64,000 nt of DNA from Burkholderiales bacterium (GTDB lineage Bacteria; Pseudomonadota; Gammaproteobacteria; Burkholderiales; Burkholderiaceae_C). A program made the position numbers and the translations under genes. The notes beneath the pieces were generated by a model, which saw only the letters and a program-made list of their open reading frames with translations, had not been told where the DNA came from and made no database searches. The stretch lies in assembly GCA_021414305.1 (NCBI GenBank), contig JAIOOS010000029.1, positions 248,001 to 312,000 of the forward strand. Reading direction: 5' to 3'. This document shows, one piece after another, positions 19,411-30,426 of the stretch. Every line of letters begins with the position of its first letter. Within the stretch, counting starts at the first letter, position 1.

Positions 19411-20208
19411 TCAGGCCTTGCGACGGGGCGAGCGGGCGGCCGAGAGCTCGGCCCAGACCGGCGCGTGGTCGCTGGCGCCCTCGCGGCCGCGCTCGTCGCG
19501 GTCGACGCCGGCGTCCTTCAGCCGCGCCGCGACGCTCGCGCTCAGCAGCAGGTGATCGATGCGCAGCCCGGCATTGCGCGGCCAGCGCTGGCGCAGGTAG
19601 TCCCAGAAGGTGTAGACGGTCTCGTCGGGATGGATGGCGCGGATCGAGTCGGTCCAGCCCTGCGCGAGGAGCCGCCGGAACGCGTCGCGCGGCTCCGGCT
19701 GCAGCAGCGCGTTGTCGCGGTAGGAGGTGGTCGGATAGATGTCGCGCTGGGTGGGCACGACGTTGAAGTCGCCCGCCAGAACCACCGGATGGCCGCTCGC
19801 CTGCAGCGAGGCGGCGTGCGCGATCAGCCGCTCGAACCAGGCGAGCTTGTAGGCGAACTTGGGGCCGGGCTGCGGGTTGCCGTTCGGCAGGTAGATGGCG
19901 GCGAAGAGCGTGCCGCCGATCGCCGCCTCGAGGTAGCGGGCCTGGGTGTCGCTGGCGTCGCCCGGAAGCGAGCGGCGCACGACCACCGGATCGGCGTCGC
20001 GCGCGAGCAGGGCCACGCCGTTCCACGGCCGCTGCCCGACGGTGGCCGAGCCGTAACCGGCCTCGGCCAGCGCCGCTGCCGGAAACTCGCCGTCGGTGGC
20101 CTTGGTCTCCTGCAGCGCGACGACGTCGGGCTTCGCGCTCGCCAGCCAGGCCAGCAGCAGCGGCAGGCGCTTGACCACGCCGTTGATGTTCCAGGTGGCG
20201 ATCTTCAT
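19411..20208 (-). CDS. xthA: exodeoxyribonuclease III
   Basis: A 265-residue AP endonuclease/3'-5' exonuclease for base-excision repair. It has the family's ordered motifs: MKIATWNINGV, LQETKATDGEFP, PWNGVALLAR, YLPNGNPQPG, GDFNVVPTQRDIY, RIDHLLLS and ASDHAPVW (catalytic Asp-His pair). Length matches other bacterial ExoIII enzymes. It lies downstream of the tRNA-Val gene on the same strand. Confidence 0.95.
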   Translation of the reverse strand: MKIATWNINGVVKRLPLLLAWLASAKPDVVALQETKATDGEFPAAALAEAGYGSATVGQRPWNGVALLARDADPVVVRRSLPGDASDTQARYLEAAIGGTLFAAIYLPNGNPQPGPKFAYKLAWFERLIAHAASLQASGHPVVLAGDFNVVPTQRDIYPTTSYRDNALLQPEPRDAFRRLLAQGWTDSIRAIHPDETVYTFWDYLRQRWPRNAGLRIDHLLLSASVAARLKDAGVDRDERGREGASDHAPVWAELSAARSPRRKA

Positions 20209-20243
20209 CGCCAGGACGAACGCCGAAAGGCGCTGCGATCGAT

Positions 20244-20318
20244 TGGTGGGCGGTGAGGGTTTCGAACCCCCGACCCCGACAGTGTGAATGTCGTGCTCTA
20301 CCCCTGAGCTAACCGCCC
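20244..20318 (-). tRNA. tRNA-Val (anticodon CAC)
   Basis: The reverse strand folds as a 75-nt tRNA with an encoded 3' CCA. The acceptor stem pairs GGGCGGT with ACCGCCC; the D arm is GCTCAGGGGTAGAGC; the anticodon stem CGACA/TGTCG encloses loop TTCACAC with anticodon CAC (20284-20286 on the + strand reads GTG). The T arm contains GGTTCGAAACC-type sequence. It decodes GUG. It sits between dnaQ and xthA on the same strand. Confidence 0.95.
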
Positions 20319-20352
20319 CGCGCGGCGCCGGATCGGCCGCTTCGAGAGGGCG

Positions 20353-21081
20353 TCATTGTGCCATGGCACCGGGCGTGGCCAGGGCAGCGGCTCGCCACAC
20401 GGCGTGGCCGCGGCTGGCCTTGTCGATCTCGGCCAGCACCGCCTCGTGGGCCGCGGTTTCGGCCTCGTCGGCGGCGACGACGATCAGCTCGAGCACGCTG
20501 AAATCGATCGGCCGCGCTGCCATGTCGGCGGCGAGCGCATCGGCGGCGTCGATGACGAGCGAGTTCTGGCCGCGCGTCATGCGCACGTAAACCTCGGCCA
20601 GCAGACCCGCGTCGAGCAGCGCGCCGTGCAGCTCGCGCGCCGAGTTGTTGACCTCGAAGCGCTTGCACAGGGCATCGAGCGAGTTGGACTTGCCCGGGAA
20701 GCTGTCGCGCGCCATCGACAGGCTGTCGACGATGCGGCCGACGTGGCTCGTGAACGCCGGCCGCTCGATCCGGCGCAGCTCGGCGTCGAGGAAGCCGACG
20801 TCGAAGGCGGCGTTGTGGATGACGATCTCGGCGTCCTTCACGTACTCGAGCAGCTCGTCGACGATGTGCGCGAAGAGAGGCTTGTCGGCGAGGAACTCTT
20901 CCGAGAGGCCGTGCACCGCGATCGCGTCCTGGTGGCTGCGCCGCTCGGGGTTGACGTAGAAGTGGAGGTTGCGGCCGGTGAGCCGCCGGTTGACGAGCTC
21001 GACGCAGCCGATCTCGATCACCCGGTCGCCCGATTCGGGGCTGAGGCCGGTGGTTTCGGTGTCGAGGAAGACCTGGCGCAT
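20353..21081 (-). CDS. dnaQ: DNA polymerase III epsilon subunit (3'-5' proofreading exonuclease)
   Basis: A 242-residue DnaQ. Exonuclease motifs are intact: Exo I DTETTGL (Asp7, Glu9), Exo II HNAAFDVGFLD, and Exo III ELHGALLDAGLLAEVY. The C-terminal tail, which binds the alpha subunit in E. coli, is Ala-rich here. The gene starts 7 bp from the lgt stop on the same strand, so lgt and dnaQ probably share a transcript. Confidence 0.95.
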   Translation of the reverse strand: MRQVFLDTETTGLSPESGDRVIEIGCVELVNRRLTGRNLHFYVNPERRSHQDAIAVHGLSEEFLADKPLFAHIVDELLEYVKDAEIVIHNAAFDVGFLDAELRRIERPAFTSHVGRIVDSLSMARDSFPGKSNSLDALCKRFEVNNSARELHGALLDAGLLAEVYVRMTRGQNSLVIDAADALAADMAARPIDFSVLELIVVAADEAETAAHEAVLAEIDKASRGHAVWRAAALATPGAMAQ

Positions 21082-21087
21082 GGGTTC

Positions 21088-21936
21088 TCAGGCCTGCCGG
21101 GCAGCGAGCGGCAGGCCGCTGGCGTCGCCCGGCGAGCGGCCGCGACCCCAGGCCCAGAGGGCGACGCCGCCGACGATCATCGGCACGCACAGCCACTGCC
21201 CCATGCTCATGCCGAGCGCGAGCAGGCCGAGGAAGTTGTCCGGCTCGCGGAAGAACTCGGCGATGAATCGCAGCAACCCGTAGCCAGCGAGGAAGGCGCC
21301 GGACACCTGGCCGAGGCCGCGCGCCTTCTTGCCGTAGATCCAGAGCACGACGAACAGCAGCAGGCCTTCGAGGGCGAACTGGTAGAGCTGCGAAGGATGT
21401 CGCGGCAGCGGCGAGCCGGACTGCGGAAAGACCATGCCCCACGGCAGGTCGGCACTGGAAAAGCGCCCCCACAGCTCGCCGTTGATGAAATTGCCGATGC
21501 GGCCGGCGGCAAAGCCGGTCGGCACGCAGGGCGCGACCAGGTCGGTGACTTCGAGGAAGGGGCGCTTCCTCGTGTACGCGAAAAGGGCCAGGGCCGCCAT
21601 CACGCCGAGCAGGCCGCCGTGGAACGCCATGCCGCCCTTCCACACCGCGAACACCTCGAGCGGATGGGCCGCGTACCAGCCCGGCTTGTAGAACAGCACG
21701 TAGCCGAGCCGCCCGCCGATCACGGTGCCCATGACGCCGTAGAAAAGCAGGTCTTCGACGTCGCGCCGGGTCCAGCCGGTGGCGGCGTAGTGCGGCAGGC
21801 GGGAGCGGCGCACCGCGAGGAACAGGAAGAGCGCGAAGCCGACCAGATAGGTCAGGCCGTACCAGTGGATCGCGATCGGCAGGCCGATCTTCGAGAGGTC
21901 GAGCGCGATCGGGTCGAACTGGGGATGAACGAGCAT
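21088..21936 (-). CDS. lgt: phosphatidylglycerol--prolipoprotein diacylglyceryl transferase
   Basis: A 282-residue inner-membrane enzyme that transfers diacylglycerol from phosphatidylglycerol to the lipobox Cys of prolipoproteins. Seven membrane segments are apparent. The Lgt signature [13 protein letters not shown] is present, preceded by [11 protein letters not shown]. The start ([28 protein letters not shown]) is typical of the family. It precedes dnaQ and is divergent from ilvD. Confidence 0.97.
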   Translation of the reverse strand: MLVHPQFDPIALDLSKIGLPIAIHWYGLTYLVGFALFLFLAVRRSRLPHYAATGWTRRDVEDLLFYGVMGTVIGGRLGYVLFYKPGWYAAHPLEVFAVWKGGMAFHGGLLGVMAALALFAYTRKRPFLEVTDLVAPCVPTGFAAGRIGNFINGELWGRFSSADLPWGMVFPQSGSPLPRHPSQLYQFALEGLLLFVVLWIYGKKARGLGQVSGAFLAGYGLLRFIAEFFREPDNFLGLLALGMSMGQWLCVPMIVGGVALWAWGRGRSPGDASGLPLAARQA

Positions 21937-21968
21937 GCAGGGATGATATCGAGGAGCAATGTCATCCC

Positions 21969-22016
21969 GAGCGCAGCGAAGGGTCTCGGCGCTACCATCG
22001 ATCCTTCGCTCCGCTC
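21969..22016. repeat. imperfect inverted repeat (REP-like) upstream of ilvD
   Basis: GAGCGCAGCGAAGG (21969-21982) pairs with CCTTCGCTCCGCTC (22003-22016) with one mismatch across a 20-nt spacer, between the divergent lgt and ilvD starts. The preceding GTCATCCCGAGCGCAGCGAAGG wording is typical of dispersed palindromic repeats in bacterial genomes. It could also fold in the ilvD leader RNA. Confidence 0.6.
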
Positions 22017-22033
22017 AGCCGACAGAGACCGCC

Positions 22034-23713
22034 ATGCCGATCAATCGCCGCTCCCGCAACATCACCGAGGGGGTGGCGCGGGCGCCGAACCGCTCGATGT
22101 ACTACGCCATGGGCTACGAGGCCGGCGACTTCGCCAAGCCCATGATCGGCGTGGCCAACGGCCACTCGACGATCACGCCCTGCAACTCCGGCCTGCAGAA
22201 GCTCGCCGACGCCGCCGTCGCCGGCATCGAGGAGGCAGGCGGCAACTCGCAGATCTTCGGCACGCCGACCATCAGCGACGGCATGGCGATGGGCACCGAG
22301 GGCATGAAGTACAGCCTGGCCTCGCGCGAGGTGATCGCCGACTGCATCGAGACCTCCGTCGGCGGCCAGTGGATGGACGGCGTGCTCGTCGTCGGCGGCT
22401 GCGACAAGAACATGCCCGGCGGCATGATGGGCATCCTGCGCGCCAACGTGCCGGCGATCTACGTCTACGGCGGCACGATCCTGCCGGGCCGCTACCAGGG
22501 CAAGGACCTGAGCATCGTCAGCGTGTTCGAGGCGGTCGGCCAGTTCACCGCCGGCACGCTGAGCGAGCACGACCTCGGCGAGATCGAGCGCCGCGCGATC
22601 CCCGGCCCGGGCTCGTGCGGCGGCATGTACACCGCCAACACCATGAGCTCGGCGATCGAGGCGCTCGGCATGAGCCTGCCCGGCTCCAGCACCATGGCCA
22701 ACGTGCACGACGAGATCGTCGCCAGCGCCAGGGCTTCGGCCAAGGTGCTGGTCGAGGCGGTGCGGCAGAACCTGAAGCCGCGCGACATCGTCACCAAGAA
22801 GAGCATCGAGAACGCGGTCGCCGTCATCATGGCCACCGGCGGCTCGACCAACGCGGTGCTGCACTTTCTCGCCATCGCCCACACCGCAGGCGTCGAATGG
22901 ACGATCGACGACTTCGAGCGCATGCGGAAGAAGGTGCCGGTGCTCTGCGACCTGAAGCCCTCGGGCCGCTACATGGCGGTCGACCTGCATCGCGCCGGCG
23001 GCATTCCGCAGGTGATGAAGGTGCTGCTCGAGGCCGGCCTGCTGCACGGCGACTGCACGACGATCACCGGCAAGACGATCGCCGAGACTCTTGACGAGAT
23101 TCCCGCCGTGCCGCGCGCCGACCAGGACGTGATCCGGCCGATCGGCAACCCGATGTACGCCGAGGGCCACCTCGCGATCCTCAAGGGCAACCTGTCGCCC
23201 GAAGGCGCGGTCGCCAAGATCACCGGCCTGAAGAATCCCTCGATCACCGGACCGGCGCGGGTGTTCGACGACGAGCAGTCGGCGATGACCGCGATCCTCG
23301 ACCGGCGCATCGTCGCCGGCGACGTGATGGTGCTGCGCTACCTCGGGCCCAAGGGCGCCCCCGGCATGCCGGAGATGCTGGCGCCCACCGGGGCGCTGAT
23401 CGGCCAGGGTCTCGGCGAGACCGTCGGCCTGATCACCGACGGGCGCTTCTCGGGCGGCACCTGGGGCATGGTGGTCGGCCACGTCGCGCCGGAGGCCTAT
23501 GCCGGCGGCACGATCGCGCTCGTGGAAGAAGGCGACTCGATCACCATCGACGCGCACAAGCTGCTGGTGCAGCTCAACGTCGCCGAGGCCGAGATCGAGA
23601 AACGCCGCGCCCGCTGGGTGGCGCCCAAGCCGCGCTACACCCGCGGCGTGCTCGCCAAGTTCGCGAAGAACGCCTCGACGGCGAGCCGCGGAGCGGTGCT
23701 CGACGGCGACTAG
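22034..23713 (+). CDS. ilvD: dihydroxy-acid dehydratase
   Basis: A 559-residue IlvD/Edd-family iron-sulfur enzyme of Val/Leu/Ile and pantothenate synthesis, which converts 2,3-dihydroxy acids to 2-keto acids. Cluster and substrate motifs are seen: [66 protein letters not shown] and PEAYAGG. ATG 22034 ([28 protein letters not shown]) gives the standard N-terminus and lies just after the inverted repeat. Confidence 0.97.
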   Translation: MPINRRSRNITEGVARAPNRSMYYAMGYEAGDFAKPMIGVANGHSTITPCNSGLQKLADAAVAGIEEAGGNSQIFGTPTISDGMAMGTEGMKYSLASREVIADCIETSVGGQWMDGVLVVGGCDKNMPGGMMGILRANVPAIYVYGGTILPGRYQGKDLSIVSVFEAVGQFTAGTLSEHDLGEIERRAIPGPGSCGGMYTANTMSSAIEALGMSLPGSSTMANVHDEIVASARASAKVLVEAVRQNLKPRDIVTKKSIENAVAVIMATGGSTNAVLHFLAIAHTAGVEWTIDDFERMRKKVPVLCDLKPSGRYMAVDLHRAGGIPQVMKVLLEAGLLHGDCTTITGKTIAETLDEIPAVPRADQDVIRPIGNPMYAEGHLAILKGNLSPEGAVAKITGLKNPSITGPARVFDDEQSAMTAILDRRIVAGDVMVLRYLGPKGAPGMPEMLAPTGALIGQGLGETVGLITDGRFSGGTWGMVVGHVAPEAYAGGTIALVEEGDSITIDAHKLLVQLNVAEAEIEKRRARWVAPKPRYTRGVLAKFAKNASTASRGAVLDGD

Positions 23714-23728
23714 CGGCTGCTCGATCCG

Positions 23729-24001
23729 CTACTTGCGTCCCTTGCGCCTCGAGCGCGCATCCATGCCCAGCGCCACGAGGTTCTCCTGTCGCCGCGACTT
23801 CTTGCGGTCTTCCATCCGCTCCATCTCGCGCCGCTTGTTGAGGCCCGACTTGTCGGAATAGATCCACCAGAGGATGGCGAACACGAACGGCACGCAGAAC
23901 TTCCAGAGGTCGCCGAAGAACTCCCAGTTCCAGCGGCCCATCGGACCGATCTCGGCGATGTTGAGACCGATCATCACGAGCCCGATGAGGACGAACAGCA
24001 T
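23729..24001 (-). CDS. small Trp-rich protein (TIGR04438-like)
   Basis: A 90-residue protein with an N-terminal membrane helix (MLFVLIGLVMIGLNI), a Trp-rich stretch (GRWNWEFFGDLWKFCVPFVFAILWWIYSD is the region, residues ~22-50) and a strongly basic tail (RRQENLVALGMDARSRRKGRK). Size, Trp pattern and basic tail match the small Trp-rich protein family found in Burkholderiales. Function unknown. It is convergent with ilvD and divergent from the cytochrome c gene. Confidence 0.85.
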   Translation of the reverse strand: MLFVLIGLVMIGLNIAEIGPMGRWNWEFFGDLWKFCVPFVFAILWWIYSDKSGLNKRREMERMEDRKKSRRQENLVALGMDARSRRKGRK

Positions 24002-24119
24002 GAACTTCTCCCGAGGGGACGCGTGCCGGCGGCCGCAGCCGCCCGGTCAACGTACGGGCCGCGTCGCCGTTATGCTGATGGTATCCGAGCGGATTGCCGC
24101 TTGGCCCTCCAGGAACCGC

Positions 24120-24428
24120 ATGAACCGCAACGCTCTCGCCACTATCGTGATCGCCTGCATGGCCGCCGCCCCGGCGTGGGCCAACCCGGAGCTGGCCCAG
24201 AAGAAGAACTGCATGGCCTGCCACGCGGTGGCCACCAAGGTGATCGGCCCCGCCTACAAGGACGTGGCCGCCAAGTACGCCGGCCAGGCCGACGCCGTCG
24301 CCAAGCTCTCGCAGAAGGTGATCAAGGGGGGCTCCGGCGTCTGGGGCGCGGTGCCGATGCCTGCCAATCCGCAGGTGAACGAGGCCGAGGCGAAGCAGCT
24401 GGTGCAGTGGATCCTGACGACCAAGTGA
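24120..24428 (+). CDS. cytochrome c (class I, c551/c552-like)
   Basis: A 102-residue periplasmic cytochrome c. A signal peptide ([21 protein letters not shown]) precedes the haem motif CMACH. The axial Met is in VPMPANPQV, followed by the C-terminal helix [12 protein letters not shown]. This is the usual small electron-carrier architecture of c551/c552 proteins. AGGA lies five bases before the ATG. It is convergent with the FadB-like gene, 22 bp away. Confidence 0.92.
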   Translation: MNRNALATIVIACMAAAPAWANPELAQKKNCMACHAVATKVIGPAYKDVAAKYAGQADAVAKLSQKVIKGGSGVWGAVPMPANPQVNEAEAKQLVQWILTTK

Positions 24429-24450
24429 GCCCGCGCCCGGGCCGCCGCCT

Positions 24451-26583
24451 CTAGAGAATCGCCTCGCGCACCGCCGGTGCGAGCGCGAAGCGCTCGCCGT
24501 AGCGCGCCGCGAGGTCGTGGGCGCGGGCGAAGAAGCGCTCGCGGCCCTCGGAAGCGATGAACTGGATCGCGCCGCCGGTCCAGGCCGGAAAGCCGATGCC
24601 GAAGATCGAGCCGATATTGGCCTCGTGCGCGCTGGTCAGCACGCCCTCGGCGAGGCAGCGCGCGGTCTCGATCGACTGTCGGTAGAGAAAGCGCCGGCCG
24701 AGCAGCTCGATCTCCGCGCCCGCGGCGCCCGCCGGCGTCTCGAACAGGGTCTTGAGCTGCGGCCACAGTCGCTTCGCCCCGCCCTGCGGGTAGTCGTAGA
24801 ACCCGCCGCCGCCGGCCCGGCCCGGCCGCTTCAGCTCCTTGACCATGCGCTCGACCAGCTTTTCGCCCGCCGAGAGCACGTGGCTCCTGCCTTCGGCGGC
24901 GAGGTCGGCCCGGGTCTGGTCCATCACGTGGACCGAGAGAGAAAGCGAGGTCTCGTCGAGCACCGCGAGCGGCCCGACCGGCATGCCGACCGCGAGCGCC
25001 GCATGCTCGATCAGCGGCGCCGGCACGCCCTCGGCGAGCATCGCCGCGCCTTCCATCACGAAGGTGCCGAACACCCGGCTGGTGAAGAAGCCGCGCGAGT
25101 CGTTGACGACGATCGGCGTCTTGCCAAGCGCGGTGACGTAGTCGTAGGCGCGGGCGATCGTCTCCTCGCTGGTCTGCTTGCCGCGGATGATCTCGACCAG
25201 CCGCATCTTGTGCACCGGCGAGAAGAAGTGCAGGCCGACGAAGCGCCCGGGCGAAGCGCTGGCCGCGGCCAGGCCGCTGATCGGCAGCGTGGAGGTGTTG
25301 GTGGCGAACACGCCGCCCGGCGCGAGCAGAGGCTCGGCCTCGCGCGTCACCTTCGCCTTCAGCTCGCGGTTCTCGTACACCGCCTCGATCAGCAGCTCGC
25401 AGCCGTCGAGCGCGCCCACTTCCGCCGCCGGCGTGATCAGGCCGAGCAGCTTCGCCTCCTTGAGCGGGTCCATCCTGCCCTTGGCGACCTGCGGTGCGGT
25501 GATCTTCCTCACCGCCGCCAGGCCGGCTTCGGCCTTCTCGATCGAGACGTCCTTCAGCACGCAGGCGATTCCGCGGGCCGCGTTGGCGTGGGCGATGCCC
25601 GCGCCCATCATGCCGGCACCGAGAACGCCGACCTTGCGCGGCTTCCACGCCGGGAACCCGGCCGGCCGCGACTTGCCGGACTTGATCGCGTTCAGGTCGA
25701 AGAAGAACGCCTGGATCATGTTCTTCGCCGTCTGCGAGACCATGACCTTGGCGAGCTTCCTGCTCTCGATCCGGGTCGCGGTGTCGTAGTCGACGAGGGC
25801 GCCCTCGACCATGGTCTCGAGGATCGCCTCGGCGGCGGGGTAGAGATGGCGCGTCTTCTGCAGCAGCACCGCCGGCGCGACCGACAAGCCGGCGGCGATC
25901 TTCGGGCTCGAGGGCGCACCACCCGGCATCCGGTAGTCGCGCTCCTCCCACGGCTGCTTCGGCGCGGGATGCGCGGCGATCCAGGCGAGCGCCGCGGCGC
26001 GCAGCTCGTCGGCGTTGCTTGCCAGGGCTTCGACCCAGCCGAGTTCCACCGCCTCGCGCGGGCCGAACAGCTTGCCTTCGAGCAGGTAGGGCTGAGCCGC
26101 GAGGAGGCCGAGCTTGCGGACCGTCTTGGTGATGCCGGTGGCGCCGGGAATCAGCCCGAGCGTCACTTCCGGCGTGCCGAACTGGATCTTCGGATCGTCG
26201 AGCGCGAACCGGGCGTGGCCGATCAGCGCGACTTCCCAGCCGCCCCCCAGCGCCGTGCCGTTGAGCAGGGCGACGACCGGTGCGCCGAGCGTCTCGATGG
26301 CGCGGAAGCTTGCCTTCATCGCCTCGATCCTGGCAAAGCCCGGCGCCGCATCGGCGGCAGTGAGCGTCATCACGCTCTTCAGCGCCGCTCCGGCGAAAAA
26401 GGTCGATTTCGCCGAGGCGAGCAGCACGCCCTTGATCCGCTCCTTGTCGCGGCCGAGCTGCGCCGCGGCTTCGGCCAGGTCGGCCTGCCACTCGGGCGTC
26501 ATCGTGTTGACGGGCGAGCCCGGCGCGTCGAACGTGATCGTGGCGATGCCGTCGGCATCGAGCTCGTAGCGGATCGTGTCCAT
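24451..26583 (-). CDS. FadB/FadJ-like enoyl-CoA hydratase / 3-hydroxyacyl-CoA dehydrogenase
   Basis: A 710-residue bifunctional beta-oxidation protein. The N-terminal crotonase domain contains [11 protein letters not shown] and [16 protein letters not shown]. The central NAD-binding domain contains [12 protein letters not shown] near residue 320 and the substrate loop [15 protein letters not shown], and the C-terminal domains follow. It hydrates enoyl-CoA and oxidises the 3-hydroxyacyl-CoA. The gene lies 17 bp downstream of the thiolase gene on the same strand, forming a thiolase-FadB operon controlled from the 27807-27900 region. Confidence 0.93.
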   Translation of the reverse strand: MDTIRYELDADGIATITFDAPGSPVNTMTPEWQADLAEAAAQLGRDKERIKGVLLASAKSTFFAGAALKSVMTLTAADAAPGFARIEAMKASFRAIETLGAPVVALLNGTALGGGWEVALIGHARFALDDPKIQFGTPEVTLGLIPGATGITKTVRKLGLLAAQPYLLEGKLFGPREAVELGWVEALASNADELRAAALAWIAAHPAPKQPWEERDYRMPGGAPSSPKIAAGLSVAPAVLLQKTRHLYPAAEAILETMVEGALVDYDTATRIESRKLAKVMVSQTAKNMIQAFFFDLNAIKSGKSRPAGFPAWKPRKVGVLGAGMMGAGIAHANAARGIACVLKDVSIEKAEAGLAAVRKITAPQVAKGRMDPLKEAKLLGLITPAAEVGALDGCELLIEAVYENRELKAKVTREAEPLLAPGGVFATNTSTLPISGLAAASASPGRFVGLHFFSPVHKMRLVEIIRGKQTSEETIARAYDYVTALGKTPIVVNDSRGFFTSRVFGTFVMEGAAMLAEGVPAPLIEHAALAVGMPVGPLAVLDETSLSLSVHVMDQTRADLAAEGRSHVLSAGEKLVERMVKELKRPGRAGGGGFYDYPQGGAKRLWPQLKTLFETPAGAAGAEIELLGRRFLYRQSIETARCLAEGVLTSAHEANIGSIFGIGFPAWTGGAIQFIASEGRERFFARAHDLAARYGERFALAPAVREAIL

Positions 26584-26600
26584 CGTGCTTCCCGTTCGCC

Positions 26601-27806
26601 CTACAGCCGCTCGACGATGGTCGCGATGCCCATGCCGCCGCCGACGCAGAGCGTCACCAGGCCGCGCTTGAGTTGCCGCCGCTCGAGCTCGTCGAGCAAG
26701 GTGCCGACGAGCATCGCGCCGGTGGCGCCGAGCGGATGGCCGAGGGCGATCGCGCCGCCGTTCACGTTGACCTTCTCGTGCGGGACGCCCAGCTCGCGCA
26801 TGAAGCGCATCGGCACCGCGGCGAACGCCTCGTTCACCTCGAACAGGTCGATGTCGTCGATCGCCAGGCCCGCCTTGGCGAGCGCCTTCCTCGTCGCCGG
26901 CATCGGCCCGGTGAGCATGATCGTCGGGTCGGCGCCGGAGAGCGCGGTGGCTACGATGCGGCCGCGCGGCGTCAGGCCCAGCTCCTTGCCCTTGGCCTCG
27001 CTGCCGATCAGCACCGCGGCGGCGCCGTCGACGATGCCCGAGGAGTTGCCCGCGGTGTGCACGTGCTCGATCCGCTCGACCTGCGGGTAGCGGGCCAGCG
27101 CCACCGCGTCGAAGCCCATCGCGCCGAGCTCGGCGAACGCGACCTTGAGCGAGCCCAGGCCTTCGAGGGTGGTGCGCGGCTTGATGAACTCGTCGCGCTC
27201 GAGCAAGGTCAGGCCGATCTCGTCGTCGACGGCCAGCACCGAGCGGTCGAAGCGGCCGGCCGCCTGCGCCGCCGCGGCGCGCTGCTGCGACGTGAGGGCA
27301 TAGCGGTCGACGTCGTCGCGGCCCCAGCCGGCCAGCGTGGCGATCAGGTCGGCGCCGATGCCCTGCGGCACGAAGCCGATCGCGATGTTGGTGGCCGGAT
27401 CCTGCGCCCAGGCGCCGCCGTCGGAGCCGATCGCCACCCGCGACATGCTCTCCACGCCACCGGCCACGACCATGTCCTCCCAACCGCTCGCCACCTTCTG
27501 CGCCGCGATGTTCACCGCCTCGAGGCCCGAGGCGCAGAAACGGTTGATCTGCATGCCGGCGACCTTGACGTCCCAGCCGGCCTTGAGCGCCGCGGTCTTG
27601 GCGATCACCGAGCCCTGCTCGCCGACGGGCGAAACGACGCCCATGACCACGTCGTCGAGCGCCGCCGGATCGAAGCCGTGGCGCTTCTGCAGCTTGACGA
27701 GCAAGCCCGCCAGCAGGTCCACCGGCTTCACCTCGTGCAGGCTGCCGTCCTTCTTGCCCTTGCCGCGCGGCGTGCGAACGGCGTCGAAAATCATCGCGTG
27801 CGTCAT
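26601..27806 (-). CDS. acetyl-CoA C-acyltransferase (thiolase)
   Basis: A 401-residue thiolase for the last step of beta-oxidation. The nucleophilic Cys91 lies in [10 protein letters not shown]; the second active-site region is [19 protein letters not shown], and the C-terminal Cys is in [12 protein letters not shown] 27806 ([15 protein letters not shown]) is chosen because GGGAGA lies at normal spacing; the frame is open 22 codons further upstream but without a better site. It heads the thiolase-FadB operon, diverging from the SDR gene at 27901. Confidence 0.93.
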   Translation of the reverse strand: MTHAMIFDAVRTPRGKGKKDGSLHEVKPVDLLAGLLVKLQKRHGFDPAALDDVVMGVVSPVGEQGSVIAKTAALKAGWDVKVAGMQINRFCASGLEAVNIAAQKVASGWEDMVVAGGVESMSRVAIGSDGGAWAQDPATNIAIGFVPQGIGADLIATLAGWGRDDVDRYALTSQQRAAAAQAAGRFDRSVLAVDDEIGLTLLERDEFIKPRTTLEGLGSLKVAFAELGAMGFDAVALARYPQVERIEHVHTAGNSSGIVDGAAAVLIGSEAKGKELGLTPRGRIVATALSGADPTIMLTGPMPATRKALAKAGLAIDDIDLFEVNEAFAAVPMRFMRELGVPHEKVNVNGGAIALGHPLGATGAMLVGTLLDELERRQLKRGLVTLCVGGGMGIATIVERL

Positions 27807-27820
27807 GGTCGTCTCCCGCA

Positions 27821-27859
27821 TTGACAGACCATTATCCGACTGGGCAAACTCGCCGTCAT
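27821..27859. promoter_or_regulatory. predicted divergent sigma70 promoters
   Basis: For the thiolase operon (- strand): -35 ATGACG (complement of 27854-27859), 17-bp spacer, -10 GATAAT (complement of 27831-27836). For the SDR operon (+ strand): a perfect -35 TTGACA at 27821-27826, 18-bp spacer, weak -10 CAAACT at 27845-27850. Read by eye; no start sites are known. Confidence 0.5.
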
Positions 27860-27863
27860 CCTT

Positions 27864-27881
27864 ACCAAGCAAGCGCTTGGT
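27864..27881. promoter_or_regulatory. predicted TetR-type operator (ACCAAGC-N4-GCTTGGT)
   Basis: A perfect 7-bp inverted repeat ACCAAGC/GCTTGGT around AAGC, in the 94-bp gap between the divergent thiolase and SDR genes. It lies 5 bp upstream of the predicted -35 of the thiolase promoter and just downstream of the predicted SDR promoter, a good position for repression of both. The decamer CCAAGCAAGC recurs directly upstream of the TetR gene at 43559. Confidence 0.7.
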
Positions 27882-27900
27882 TGATCCCCTCCCCCGCCCG

Positions 27901-28787
<887 letters not shown>

Positions 28788-28788
<1 letters not shown>

Positions 28789-30401
28789 TGCCGGCACTGC
28801 TCCCGGCTCAGGACGGCGACGCCGATTCGCGGGCTGCGCAGCGTCAACACACGCTCGCGCTGATCGAGCGCTGGCGCGCCATCGAAACGCGCACGCGCGC
28901 GGCGAGCGCACGCGCGGGCCCGCTCTTCACGAAGCGCGGGCAGTTGCTGCCGCGCGAGCGGGTTGCCCGCCTGCTCGACCCGGGTGTCCCCTTCCTCGAG
29001 CTCTCCACCCTGGCGGGCTGGCTGCTCGACAGCGACGATGCCGAGAAGTCGGTGCCCGGCGGCGGCGTCATCGCCGGCATCGGCGTCGTCTCGGGCGTGC
29101 GCATCATGCTCGTCGCCGACGACGCCGGCATCGACGCCGGCGCGCTGCAGCCGATGGGCCTGGAAAAGCTGCAGCGGGCGCAGGCGATCGCGCTCGAGAA
29201 CAAGCTGCCGTTCGTGCACCTGATCGAATCGGCGGGCGCCAACCTGCTGCTCTACCGCGTCGAGCAGTTCATCCACGGCGGCAGCGCGTTCTACAACCTG
29301 GCGCGGCTCTCGGCCGCCGGCCTGCCGGTGATCGGCGTCGTGCACGGCTCGTCGACCGCGGGCGGCGCGTACATGACCGGCCTCTCCGACCACGTGATCA
29401 TGGTCCGCGGCCGCGGCCGCGCCTTCCTCGCCGGACCGCCGCTGCTCAAGGCCGCCACCGGCGAGATCGCCGACGACGAGGCGCTCGGCGGCGCCGACAT
29501 GCACGCGAGCGTTTCCGGCCTCGTCGAGCACGTCGCCGACGACGACGCGAGCGCGCTGGCCACGGCGCGCGAGCTGATCGCCTCGCTCGGCTGGCAGCCG
29601 CGCGCGAGCTGGCCCGACGGGCCCGAACCGCTGCTGCCCGCCGACGACCTGCTCGCGCTGTTCGGCGCCGACATGAAAAAGCCGGTGGAGATGCGCCAGG
29701 TCATCGCCCGCGTCGCCGACCGGTCCGAGTTCCTCGAGTTCGGGGCCGACTACGGCCCGGCCACGGTCTGCGGCTACGCGGGCATCGCCGGCTTTCGCGT
29801 CGGCATCGTCACCAACAACGGCCCGCTCGATCCCGCCGGCAGCACCAAGGTCACGCACTTCATCCAGAGCTGCGAGCAGGCGGGGCTGCCGATCGTCTGG
29901 CTGCAGAACACCACCGGCTTCATCGTCGGCACCGAGGCCGAGCGCGCCGGCATGATCAAGCACGGCTCCAAGCAGATCCAGGCGCTCTCCAACGCGACGG
30001 TGCCGCAGATCACGATCCAGTGCGGCGCCTCGTTCGGCGCCGGCAACTACGGCATGTGCGGGCGCGGCTTTCATCCGCGCTTCGTGTTCGCCTGGCCGAC
30101 GGCGAAGACCGCGGTGATGGGCGCCGAGCAGGCCGCCGGCACGATGGAGATCGTGATGCGCGAAGGCGCGGCGCGAAAGGGCGAGCCGGTCGACGAGGCC
30201 CGGCTCGCCGCCCTCAAGGCGAAGATCGTCGCCGGCTTCGAGCGCCAGAGCGATGCCTTCTACACCTCGGGCCGCCTCCTCGACGACGGCCTGATCGACC
30301 CGCGCGACACCCGCCGCGTGCTCGCGCTCTGCCTCGCCGTCTGCGACGAGGCGAAGCGGCGCACACTTCATCAGATGCAATTCGGCGTCGCCCGCCCCTA
30401 G
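28788..30401 (+). CDS. acyl-CoA carboxylase, carboxyltransferase (beta) subunit, geranyl-CoA carboxylase-like
   Basis: A 537-residue carboxyltransferase of the propionyl/methylcrotonyl/geranyl-CoA carboxylase family. The N-terminal CT half has GGGVIAGIG, ESAGANLLLY and VVHGSSTAGGAYMTGLSD. The C-terminal half has LQNTTGFIVGTEAERAG, GASFGAGNYGMCGRGF, and FAWPTAKTAVMGAEQAAGTM. It moves carboxyl from biotin to acyl-CoA. The VVHGSxTAGGAY-GLSD segment and the lack of the methylcrotonyl-type insert resemble geranyl-CoA carboxylase (AtuC) as I recall it; this is a family-level guess. Its partner is the alpha subunit at 31601. Confidence 0.88.
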
Positions 30402-30426
30402 CACCGCCCTCCGCAGGAACAGACCC

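Noticed and set aside
20356-23094. A 912-codon plus-strand frame across dnaQ, lgt and part of ilvD
   Set aside because: It runs through three well-identified genes in other frames and has no recognisable domain.
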